From positions 23,516,501 through 23,580,500 of the forward strand of contig NC_079879.1 of assembly GCF_029227915.1 (NCBI RefSeq): a stretch of DNA of 64,000 nucleotides, read 5' to 3'. A program made the translations under genes and the position numbers. Shown here in pieces: positions 35,131 through 46,300 of the stretch. The notes under the pieces were generated by a model. That model worked only from the letters and a program-made list of their open reading frames with translations. It was not told the DNA's origin and did no database searches. Numbering within the stretch: position 1 is the first letter of the stretch; each line of letters starts with the position of its first letter. This DNA is from Hydractinia symbiolongicarpus (taxonomy: Eukaryota > Cnidaria > Hydrozoa > Anthoathecata > Hydractiniidae).

Positions 35131-37499
35131 AGTTATGCGAAATATTCTGGAATATTACGTTGGTTATGGCCATCGACAGAAAAAATATGTAGTTTTTATG
35201 AAGCGACAGACATTATTATGAAGGTATTATGCAGTATTATGCGATATTACGTTGGTATGGCCATCGACAGAAAATTTATGTACTTTTTATGAATTATGAA
35301 GGTATTATGCAGTATTATGCAGTATTATGCGATATTACGTTAATATGGCCATCGACAGAAAATTTATGTGTTTTTTATGAATTATGAAGGTATTATGCAG
35401 TATTATGCGATATTACGTTGTTATGGCCATCGACAGAAAATTTAAGTACTTTTTTTGAATTATAAAGGTATTATGCAGTATTATGCAGTATTATGCGATA
35501 TTACGTTGTTATGGCCATCGACAGAAAATTTAAGTACTTTTTTTGAATTATAAAGGTATTATGCAGTATTATGCAGTATTATGCGATATTACGTTGGTAT
35601 GGCCATCGACAGAAAATTTAAGTACTTTTTTTGAATTATAAAGGTATTATGCAGTATTATGCAGTATTATGCGATATTACGTTGTTATGGCCATCGACAG
35701 AAAATTTAAGTACTTTTTTTGAATTATAAAGGTATTATGCAGTATTATGCAGTATTATGCGATATTACGTTGGTATGGCCATCGACAGAAAATTTATGTG
35801 TTTTTTATGAATTATGAAGGTATTATGCAGTATTATGCGATATTACGTTGTTATGGCCATCGACAGAAAATTTAAGTACTTTTTTTGAATTATAAAGGTA
35901 TTATGCAGTATTATGCAGTATTATGCGATATTACGTTGTTATGGCCATCGACAGAAAATTTAAGTACTTTTTTTGAATTATAAAGGTATTATGCAGTATT
36001 ATGCAGTATTATGCGATATTACGTTGGTATGGCCATCGACAGAAAATTTATGTGTTTTTTATGAATTATGAAGGTATTATGCAGTATTATGCGATATTAC
36101 GTTGTTATGGCCATCGACAGAAAATTTATGTACTTTTTTTGAATTATAAAGGTATTATGCAGTATTATGCAGTATTATGCGATATTACGTTGGTATGGCC
36201 ATCGACAGAAAATTTATGTGTTTTTTATGAATTATGAAGGTATTATGCAGTATTATGCGATATTACGTTGTTATGGCCATCGACAGAAAATTTAAGTACT
36301 TTTTTTGAATTATGAAGGTATTATGCAGTATTATGCGATATTACGTTGTTATGGCCATCGACAGAAAATTTATGTACTTTTTTTGAATTATAAAGGTATT
36401 ATGCAGTATTATGCAGTATTATGCGATATTACGTTGGTTATGGATTATTGACAGAAAAAATATGTATTTTTTATGTAACGACAGAGAGTATTATGAAGGT
36501 ATTATGCAGTATTATGCGATATTACGCTGGTATGGCCATCGACAGAAAATTTATGTGTTTTTTATGAATTATGAAGGTATTATGCAGTATTATGCGATAT
36601 TACGTTGTTATGGCCATCGACAGAAAATTTAAGTACTTTTTTTGAATTATAAAGGTATTATGCAGTATTATGCAGTATTATGCGATATTACGTTGGTATG
36701 GCCATCGACAGAAAATTTATGTGTTTTTTATGAATTATGAAGGTATTATGCAGTATTATGCGATATTACGTTGTTATGGCCATCGACAGAAAATTTATGT
36801 ACTTTTTTTGAATTATAAAGGTATTATGCAGTATTATGCAGTATTATGCGATATTACGTTGGTATGGCCATCGACAGAAAATTTATGTGTTTTTTATGAA
36901 TTATGAAGGTATTATGCAGTATTATGCAGTATTATGCGATATTACGTTGGTATGGCCATCGACAGAAAATTTATGTATTTTTTATGTATTATGAAGGTAT
37001 TATGCAGTATTATGCAGTATTATGCGATATTACGTTGGTATGGCCATCGACAGAAAAAATATGTATTTTTTATGTAACGACAGAGAGTATTATGAAGGTA
37101 TTATGCAGTATTATGCGATATTACGTTGGTATGGCCATCGACAGAAAATTTATGTATTTTTTATGAATTATGAAGGTATTATGCAGTATTATGCAGTATT
37201 ATGCGATATTACGTTGGTATGGCCATCGACAGAAAAAATATGTATTTTTTATGTAACGACAGAGAGTATTATGAAGGTATTATGCAGTATTATGCGATAT
37301 TACGTTGGTATGGCCATCGACAGAAAATTTATGTATTTTTTTTGAATTATGAAGGTATTATGCAGTATTATGCAGTATTATGCGATATTACGTTGGTATG
37401 GCCATCGACAGAAAATTTATGTATTTTTTATGAATTATAAAGGTATTATGCAGTATTATGCAGTATTATGCGATATTACGTTGGTTATGGATTATTGAC
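35131..37499 (-). repeat. Right subterminal tandem array, ~78-90 bp unit
   Basis: Same unit as 10021-13440 in reverse complement (GGTATGGCCATCGACAGAAA, TGCGATATTACGTTGG, TTATGCAGTA), about 28 copies. Frames such as 36001-36237 are repeat-derived. The array is ~1 kb shorter than the left one, so the two arms have changed copy number independently. Confidence 0.92.
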
Positions 37500-37690
37500 A
37501 GAAAAAATATGTATTTGTTATATAGAGAGGATGTCGGATAATGCGGTTTCATTTGTCGGGTCCATTTGGTTGGAGAAGTATGACTGAACGTCTGTCGGAC
37601 TTTTAATATCGATAAAGTATGAAGGGTACTAGTTATGTTGTACGTCGTGTGTCGGGACCACTTAGCCCGGTGCTAAATGAAGTCGTTCCC
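37500..37690 (-). repeat. Right outer terminal inverted repeat
   Basis: It ends GCTAAATGAAGTCGTTCCC, the reverse complement of the left terminus with one or two differences. The ~190 bp match runs inwards to the tandem array. Confidence 0.9.
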
Positions 37691-37698
37691 GAAGATGG
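37691..37698. repeat. Right candidate target-site duplication (GAAGATGG)
   Basis: It repeats GAAGAT found at 9831-9836, directly against the right terminus. Confidence 0.6.
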
Positions 37699-40600
37699 CA
37701 TTGGCTTCGGTATAAATTTGCTTTCAACAACGTGCGATATGAAAAATTTGTAAACATAAAGGAAATGTTATCCGAGTTGTAAAACTTTAGAAATATAATC
37801 ACTTATATTTTCGCAAAAAAAAAAAAGAAAAGTGCAATTCAGTTCAGGCTACTTTTTTATTATTATATTTTTACTGGACAGTACCTTGTTTTGATATTTA
37901 AGTCCATTATTTTTAGCTGAATTGCAAAGGGAAAATTTTGGACATAACAAATAAATCGAGTTTAATGTTTTTCGGATAAAATATGTAAGTTGATGTAAGT
38001 CTCCCTTTCCGAAAATTCAAATTGTTGATTTTTTTACCTGATTTTATGTGTCTTTTTTGTCCTCTGGAGCAGGAGAAAGTTATTTTTACTGATCCTGGTT
38101 CGCAAACTACGCTATTGTGGGCCATTGGTAATATGAAGCCAAGACTAGAATCTCTTTCCATGGAACAATATAATATATATACAGGCTAGCTAGCAAATTT
38201 GAGAATTTTTTATGAATTATTGTCTTCTGCCAGATTGCTAGTATGCTTGGGAGTGTGTGTGCTGAAGTATGACAATGAATATCGAATTCTTTAGCACACT
38301 TATGGCTACCCCATGGCCATTTGCATGAAGTGATGCTAACCCTAACCCTTCCAGTACCTTAAGTAAGGGAAATTCAAGTTCACCTGCCTCAAGATTATCT
38401 TAACCCTATTTGGTATGGGTATTTTTTTGACCCTTAAGGTTACTGAAAAGGCAACAAAATTTTTTTTTAGGTTTTTTGCAAAAAATTCATGACATATAGA
38501 AAACAAAATTCTCTTTCGAATGGCATATATATTTTATATTCCATGAAAATATTTGGAACATACCTTTTTTCTGAAAAAAGCCTTTGCAGAGGTGTTATAT
38601 CCTTCACACCTTTGAGAAAATATGTGCAAAATGAATTGAGCATATTTTTTGTAAACATTATGCATGATATGGAATATATATCGAATTATGGCGACAGAAA
38701 GAAAAAACTATGCATTTTTTTGAATAATTATATATATATATACAAATAATTTCATAACAACGTTGTTAGAAAAAAAACCGGGAACCTTTTTGAATTTATT
38801 TATGCTGAATATAATGGTGCAAAAACGAAAAGTCTGCGACCACGCGTTCAGAAAAAAGACGCCATTTTAAAACGTACAGTGAAAAAAAAGGTGTGTGTTT
38901 ATTTTATTATATTTTCTATTTGGAAAATTAACATTTCACGAAAATAACACCATCAAAAAAGTCTTTCATCAAGCATTCAGTCGTCAGAAAAGCATAAGAA
39001 ATTAAAAAAAAAACTTACTTCGCTTGTTTTTCTTATTTAAAATTGTTGTGCAAGCCTTTGCATATGTAATCAATTTTTTTCTCATAAAAAGACAGACATG
39101 TGCAATTTCATTTAGGACTGGACCCGATTATAAATAATGACATCACATGCAGCAAAGTTTAGGCAAGCGCAAAGAACATTTATGTTAAGATCTAAAACTT
39201 TAATTTTTGTTGCAGGTAATATACCTGTCTACACGTTAAGATAAAAAATTCTCTTTTCACAATGAATACCAAAGAAAAAATACGTAAATATTCCGTTGTG
39301 GGTACTGTTATAGAGAATTCCACGAAGAAAACAACACGGGTGCTACACATCGCACACGTTAATCTATTTTAGAAAATTTGCGCGTGTGTTTTTCCAATTT
39401 TTTCCTGGTTTATTTTACTCTTATTAGTCCCGTGAGTGTTCTTTAAGTGGTGTAAAAATGCTAAGTATATTAACAGAACACCTTAGTTCGTTCTAGGAAG
39501 TAATTTATAATAAATAATTTATTATAAATTACAGTACAGTCTGAATGTAATCTACCGCGTAAACGCTAATATCTCACCTTTGGGTGAACGATGTCAGTCG
39601 TTTTTCTTTTGTTATAATTAAATCCCTAAGGGTTTTGCAAGTTTTTATTTGCGTGTTAAAAAACAATGCGCTCACGAAGTAATATCGGAGCAACTATGTT
39701 TCTTGTAATAGCGAGATGCATTGTGTAAATGTATTGATAAGCTATTCCCTTAAGTATTAGCGTGAAGTAATTAAAAAATAAAAATCTTTCGCAAAGTTTT
39801 ATAATACATTACGCAAGAATGTGTTGTTGATTAAATTACTTAAAAAGATTCAAGCACGTTTAATTTAAGAAACATGAGAAGCATTGTTCACAACTATTAA
39901 ATGCCGCTTTTCGTTCTCAAACTTTTAAAATGCGATTTAAAAAGACATTTAACACTGCATTTAATTAACTTTTTTAAAAAAATTTAATTTAACCACAAGC
40001 AGTTATAAACTGTTTTTAATGATACAGTTGAAGCTGTCGATTAAAGGGACTGTCCGGTAAAAAAATAATTTTTATTATATCAACTAATATGTACTTATTA
40101 CTAAAGAATATCTGCTTCTTTTAAAACATAATATATTATTACGCTCATATGAGTTGTTTTCTTTTTTCATTTTCCTTGTGAAGCATCACCTTTGGCTCGC
40201 CATTTTGTTTGAAAAATTCAGCATGAATGAGAGGCTAACACATGTTTCCCCTGACGTAGCTTTAACATTTTAACATTTTTAATAAGTGTTTCTCTGGATT
40301 GACTTCCCTCTGGATTAAGCACCCACCCTAAAATTTTTAACAAGAAAAGTTGCCAAAACAGCATCCCACAAAGTCTTAAATATAGCCACAGTAAAAACAC
40401 TGTTTTACTTCTCCATTCAAAGTAATCTTGTGCATTTGACCACTGCTAAAATGAAAAAGGTCCTATGTCAAACATAGGTTCAAAAAATAAACCTATCTTG
40501 TTTTTGGTTGTTTATTATTTTGGGAACACTTCAGAATTCGTTTTAAAAAATGTTTTTGAGAATCGTTTCTGATTCCTTTTAAAATTGTTTCATAATCGTT

Positions 40601-41352
40601 TTCTATTCGTATATCTCATTTGTTTCCCCATTTGCTTCAACATTGTTTCATTTAAATTTCATTTGAATATTTTAATATTCACTGAGAGTTATTAATAGGT
40701 ATGCTCTGTATAAGACCACATAGCTACAGCCTAGAAAAACAAAATTATAATTTTACTTTTTTTCTATAACATTTTCAGATATGCAAGAAAAATCTCTTTG
40801 GAGTCTGCAACCCTGCACATCTCATTGTATTTTCACAAAACTGTTGGAACTTTGCATATTTGTTCTGGTAAATTAATTGCCAACTAATGGCCATTGCACA
40901 CTGCCATCAGCAATTTTATGCCGGCATATCATTTGGCTAATTTAAGGATTGAATTTTCGATGTTAAGGTTGCACCCATTTCCAAATTGTCAACAAATGTG
41001 TGATTCTGGCAATTTTTTTCTGAATTAAATAACCTTGCAGTCAAAGGTGTAAATAAAAATATAAATATGTTTAGTGTATGTACAATGACAACTGTAAATT
41101 TTTCTGTTTTTTAATCTCTTATAATTAGTGTCACTAGTTTCTCTGTTCTTATGCATTTTAGACTAGCCTATACAGCTTATACTAAATAAAAAAAATTGCA
41201 AGCATATGGTTCTGTTGGAAAAGTTTGCATCATTATTTTATTTCTTATGAAGCTTCAGATGGCATGCAGTTGAAGTATGTATTGTGTGTGTTACACATTT
41301 TGTATGATGCTGCAAAGGAAAGGTTGTTATATTTTTTCTTTTCAAAAATCAA
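37699..41352. other. Unassigned AT-rich interval
   Basis: No gene supported. Frames at 37913-38161 and 38467-38749 are open on opposite strands without domain or convincing splice signals. The dispersed repeat at 38990-39145 is listed separately. Confidence 0.35.
38990..39145 (-). repeat. Dispersed repeat, inverted partner of 23560-23690
   Basis: CTGGACCCGATTATAAATAA and the preceding CTCATAAAAAGACAGACATG and AAATTGTTGTGCAAGCCTT segments are diverged reverse complements of 23560-23690. Confidence 0.6.
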
Positions 41353-42612
41353 TGCCGTATTTTCCGGTATATAACCCGCACATGGTATAACCCGCAGCTC
41401 AGCTTTTTTAGGGAGTTATAAACTAGATGCTATCACATAGCCCACACCTTCGTATAACCTGCATAAAATTTTAATCAATGTGTTTTACTTACCCGCACCT
41501 TTGTGGGGGAAAGTTTAAACTGGTGAACCCCAAACACGAGAACAGAGTGTCTGAACTAGCGACTCTCTCAGTCCTTAACTTCCTTGTCTCCGATTGCCGA
41601 AATAATAATGAATTAAAATTAATTTGACAAATCGATCTTCTGCTAATGCCGACAGTACTAAATCAGACAATGCTGTTTTCTTTTTATTTGTAGACATTAG
41701 TTTCAGCCAATAATAACTCTTGCTTCCTGCGATTAAACAACAAATAAAAAACCATTCTATCAAGTATAAACCTAAAGTAAAATCTCTGTTTTTTATGTAT
41801 ATTTAAGTTTTTTTGGCATAAAAATAAACAACATAATAATTATCACGGATTGCCTGTAACAGCGATGTACGGAACGTTCTTTTCTAATGTTTATAGAATT
41901 TTGTGATCATTTATATCTCAGCAATCACAGTGTGCATTTTTAATGAATGGCGGCAATGAGGAGGAGATAGTTGCGTGTGTATTATTAATTGTATTTTATA
42001 TTTATTTTTGATATTTTCAGTGGCCACCTGTTGCTCGAAGGTAGCGAAGATAAAAAAAGAAAATTATTATCTATACTTTAATTTTAACATTTTTCAAAAT
42101 TTTTAACAGGAATTAATAGTTAAGTCCTGGGCACTAGGTTGTGTAATACGTGTCAATTAAGCCTAAAAATGATACCTGCTATATTGCTCTATTACCAAAA
42201 GCAAATCATATCAATGTGCTCAATGTGATTGCAGAGATAAATAGATTAGAATTACATTCAACACAAAAGAAAAATGATCTCTAGAATTGTGTTTCAGAGA
42301 GAGCTCGTAATATTAGCAATGGCAAGCTAAAGAAAGTTAAAAAAAGCAATTTCACTGTGTAAAAAAAATTAAATCACGTAGTTGAAGTAAGATTACGTAG
42401 ATATAGGATTGCGCATGCAGTTATATTAATGGACGCATTTTATCCCGTTGGTACTATTTTCTCCATTGAATGTATAAACTTTAAATTTCACAATAAATGA
42501 CAGAAAATATAAAACTTATCACATAACACGCACCACAATATAACCCGCACCAATGGTAGAACTTGTAAAAATCAACTTATAACCCGCGGGATTTATACCG
42601 GAAAATACAGTA
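41353..42612. mobile_element. Inverted-repeat DNA transposon, ~1.26 kb, non-autonomous
   Basis: The left end TGCCGTATTTTCCGGTATAT and the right end (reverse complement TACTGTATTTTCCGGTATAA) form a terminal inverted repeat of about 27 bp with a few mismatches. ATAACCCGC motifs recur inside both ends (41381-41465 and 42540-42595), giving subterminal repeats. No transposase ORF, so it depends on a partner. A segment at 41505-41605 is shared with 19745-19855. The target-site duplication is not clear. Confidence 0.75.
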
Positions 42613-43272
42613 TTATAACACTGTGGTAATCAGAGATTTTGTCATACTAGATAAGCAGGCATCCAATATACATGTGAGATCCCCATGCATGTATTTTAGA
42701 TTATGTAGCGTACATGAAACCTCATGAAATCTTAATTAGCAAACTAAGTAAATTAATAATAATAACTGAAGAAAGCCCCATCTCGAGACATAAAGGCTTT
42801 TTTGCCTTATTTTGTCACACACCACCATTCTTTATTAGTAAGAATGCGCTATATATAATTTTTGCCTCTGTCAGCAAATCTGTGTGAACACATGTATGAT
42901 TTTGGGATAAAGTCAAAAAACAATATTTCTACCAAAAATATGCTATAAGTAAATTGGATATCTATAGCACCTTTGAAGCTGGCACATATTTTGTGAGTAA
43001 AGGGTATCAAATATCTAAAATGATTTTTTTTAAGCTTTTGACTCTTCGTATTTTACTTGCCTGTGTGTATGCACCTTATGATTCTTTAGTAAAAATACTG
43101 GTGCTAGCGTTTTAAACAATCATCTTTAAAAGCAGTTTTAATTGCACTAAGTATCTACGTCACATCTCACATGTGATTTGTGTTGTAAGAAAAGGCTGTT
43201 GGGCAGAAAGTAGGTTGTTGAAAATATCAGAATTATCAGATTCAATGTTTACAAAAAATATTCTCTTTTTAG

Positions 43273-43324
43273 ATATTTATTAAAAAATGTAGCCTCAGTC
43301 TTTCTCATTATCCTGTTGTCAGAG
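43273..43324 (+). CDS. TNFR-like gene, signal-peptide exon
   Basis: Between an acceptor (TTCTCTTTTTAG) and a strong donor (GAG|GTAAGT) lies a hydrophobic stretch (YLLKNVASVFLIILLSE), continued as SLA-QQ in the next exon. That is a plausible signal peptide with cleavage near SLA. There is no in-frame ATG, so the start is upstream. Confidence 0.6.
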
Positions 43325-46300
43325 GTAAGTGGTATCATGGTTTGAAATAGGTACATGTTGAATCCCAGGTCTGACACAAAAAAAACTTTGACAATATACT
43401 CAACACTGTAAATACTGCTTGGATTTTACTATAGTAATGTAGTTTTTATATATTTGGTAATATTCGTTTAAATTTTTTAGTCACTTGCACAACAGTCCCA
43501 TCATTGTAACAGGTTTGAGATCCCTGTTAGAGTCAATGGAGAAATTACATGTCAAAAATGCATGCAATGTGTTGCTGGATATGGCCTAAACTATAACTGC
43601 TACAGTACTGATGTAATTGATGGGCCGATTACTATTAATTGCGTACCCTGCATAAATAATAATACTTTTTCTGAAAGAACATCGTATGAAATATGTAACA
43701 ATTGCTCTGAGTGCAGTAATAATGAAGAAGAAGAAGACAGCTGTACCCCATTAAGGAACAGGAAATGTCAATGCATTTTGGGTTTCTATAGAGAAAACGG
43801 TCACTGTAGTCAAAGCTGTTGTTACTGCTCTAGAAATCCCGTGAACAAAAGCGATTGTAGCAGAATGGGAGAGAAAAAGGTTAGATCATTTGTATCAAAT
43901 TATTTTGTTTTTAAGTTAAGTTATGTTATGCCATACAGCATATCTTTCCAAGATAATATCTAAAATTGTTTATTTTTTAAGGCGAAAGGACTAGAATAAA
44001 GACTTTAAGTACTTGTATACTTGATAAAATCTGGTCAGGACAGCCAAACGATTCCAAGTGCTTGAAAAAATATCTAAAAACATTTAGTTTTATTAGAAAG
44101 AAATCTTAACAATATAAAATGTGATCTTATAATTACCAAAAGGAAAAATGTATCTTCCTCAACAACTCAAGGTGTTTAACTAGCATAAATAGAGGCCGGT
44201 AAACGGTACATTGGGAAAAAGTAGCTTACTTTTCCCAATAAAAGATTTTGAAAAAGCTACAATGTTCTTGAAGAGCATGCATATTTTGAAAATTCTCATG
44301 TTGATAAATGCCAGGATACACTAAAACTACACTTTTCACTCTTTTGGGGTAGATACTTTACAAGATGTTTATCACAGTTTTTCAAATTTTTAGTGTAACG
44401 TAGCTTGCAAGCTTTTCAGGCTTGTGGCTGTCTGCCTTCTTTGCCATGTCTTGGTTCTCCAAAATGTATCAGCGATCCTTACCACTTTGCTAACTAGGCA
44501 AATTTTTATTTATTTATTCTTACGTTGTTAACGTTAGATTAGCATTTCACTTAAAGTTAAAAAGGGTAGCACGCAAGTAAAAAACGCGAAGTTTTCGACC
44601 AATGTTTTAGTAAAAAATGTGGTGGGAAAGGCTGTTTCCAGGCATCTGAGAACATGACGAACATGAACTACGGACACCACCATGAAGATCTTCAGGAAAT
44701 TCCTAATAGGGGCCTAGCGGCCATGAGTGAGAATTTCTAGCTAACACACTGCAACTCTATTGCAAAAAAGTTTAATAAAATGTAGTTTTTATAGCGTAAA
44801 CTAAAACATTATGAAGTTAAAAATCAAAAGAGGGCCTTTGTCCACTGTGATTTAGCCATCATTAGCCTAAAATGAGAACTATACTTAAGTCCGTAATAAA
44901 TAAATACCTTTCCTACAGCCCTTTTTTTAGTTTGTACTTTAGCTTCTTAGGGGGACTGTTTACTGTGTCTTATGGCAAGATATTGCAAGAAATATATAGC
45001 TTTGGAACTCTGTATATAAAAAAGCTAGTTCATATTTTTTTGTCTTCCCATCAAAAAATGTTAAACAAAATGACTTAACGACACTACCAAAGTACCTCAC
45101 TTGATTAACCGCTAAACTGGATTAAACACTTTCTGCTAAAATGTGATTTAAAATTGTCCAAGGGAGACTTATAAACGATTAAAAACATTGGTTAGCCTAA
45201 AATGCATACATGAGGGTGAATTCATCATACCAATTGCTTGCGTTTCTTATAGAGGTGTGCAACCAATCAAAAAGATGGGGGATGTGATGTCTCAGTTAAT
45301 ACCACAGTGGCACCGGCCACAACAACATCACCGACTACATCCACCAAATCAACTACAAAGCAAGTTGATGACAGCACATCAACAAACAACCCTACACAGC
45401 ATGCCAATGCTACTTTCACCACAAAAGTACCAGATGCTGTTGATGACGATAAGTTAACTGTTAAAATTGCCATTCCATTAACAATATTTGCGGTTACTGT
45501 TGTTGTTGCAGTATGTTTTACAATATGGTACAGAAAACGTAAGTTTAACGTTAGTTGTACTTTATCTGTCCAATCTTTGCTTTTGTCTATCTCCGTTATA
45601 TTGTTTTACCTTAGGTAATGCAAGACCGTGTTGTCCTCCTGCACAACCTCTAATTGCTGTGGAAGGCAAGTTTATTTTTAAAATTTCTTTTCATGTGTTG
45701 TACATTTTTTATGAGTTTCCTGAGGATTGAATTTTTTTTCACTTTATCCTTATTGTTTAGGACAATGTAAATATGAAATCTATATAATAATACGCCAGTT
45801 CCGTCTGTCTGTCTATGACTGCTACAAAGACGATATATTTTTTACCACCCGAATGCACGAGTTTTCCAAGTTTTTTTGTTTTGTTACATTTCTCTTGCAA
45901 CCGATAGAAACCATGTGATAGAAAATAAGCAGTATGATTTTTTCAAGTACATGCTTTCAAACCGGACGGCAAAGTTTCCTTAGCGTGAAAACATAAAAAT
46001 CTCTCAACAAAGTTCTCGACAAAAGGCGAACTAAAGAAGCGGATAAAAAATGTCTTATTTTCAACGATCCCTTAGTCATAAAAAAGTGCAGATATTAAGA
46101 GCAAGGAAGGTCAAAGTGAAAAAGTGGAGTGGATTAAAAATGTATATTTTTTGGAACAGGGTTAATATCGACACACAAAACAACAACAAAAGAACGGTCC
46201 CTTCGTCTTCAAAAAAGTGCAAAAAGTAAAGTAGTTCAAAAAAGCATATATAAAAAAGAAAAAAGAGACCAAGTGAAAAGTAGAAGTAGAATTAGAAAAG

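Larger units (their letters stand above)
9839..37690. mobile_element. Giant foldback-like inverted-repeat transposon, ~27.9 kb
   Basis: The two ends are long inverted repeats with the same layered structure. Outermost is a ~180-190 bp unique segment, nearly identical between ends, starting GG(C/G)AACGACTTCATTTAG. Next is a long tandem array of a ~78-90 bp unit containing CTGTCGATGGCCATACCAAC. Innermost is a diverged ~150 bp repeat containing AAAGCAGACCAATC. The right side is the mirror image of the left. GAAGAT flanks both ends. Long, internally repetitive terminal repeats are the hallmark of foldback elements (Drosophila FB, linked to Mutator-like elements; Galileo, linked to P elements). 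No transposase, integrase, polymerase B or capsid ORF was found inside, so the superfamily is open and this copy is probably non-autonomous. Polinton/Maverick is disfavoured by the missing genes and by the GG terminus. Confidence 0.85.

Noticed and set aside
9839-37690. Polinton/Maverick or integrated large DNA virus
   Set aside because: Size would fit, but no polymerase B, integrase, ATPase, protease or capsid-like frame was seen, and the termini start GG, not AG.
45267-45473. Minus-strand ORF opposite the TNFR stalk exon, and the overlapping plus frame 45188-45457
   Set aside because: Shadow frames of the Thr/Ser-rich stalk and transmembrane exon, which is in phase with flanking splice sites.
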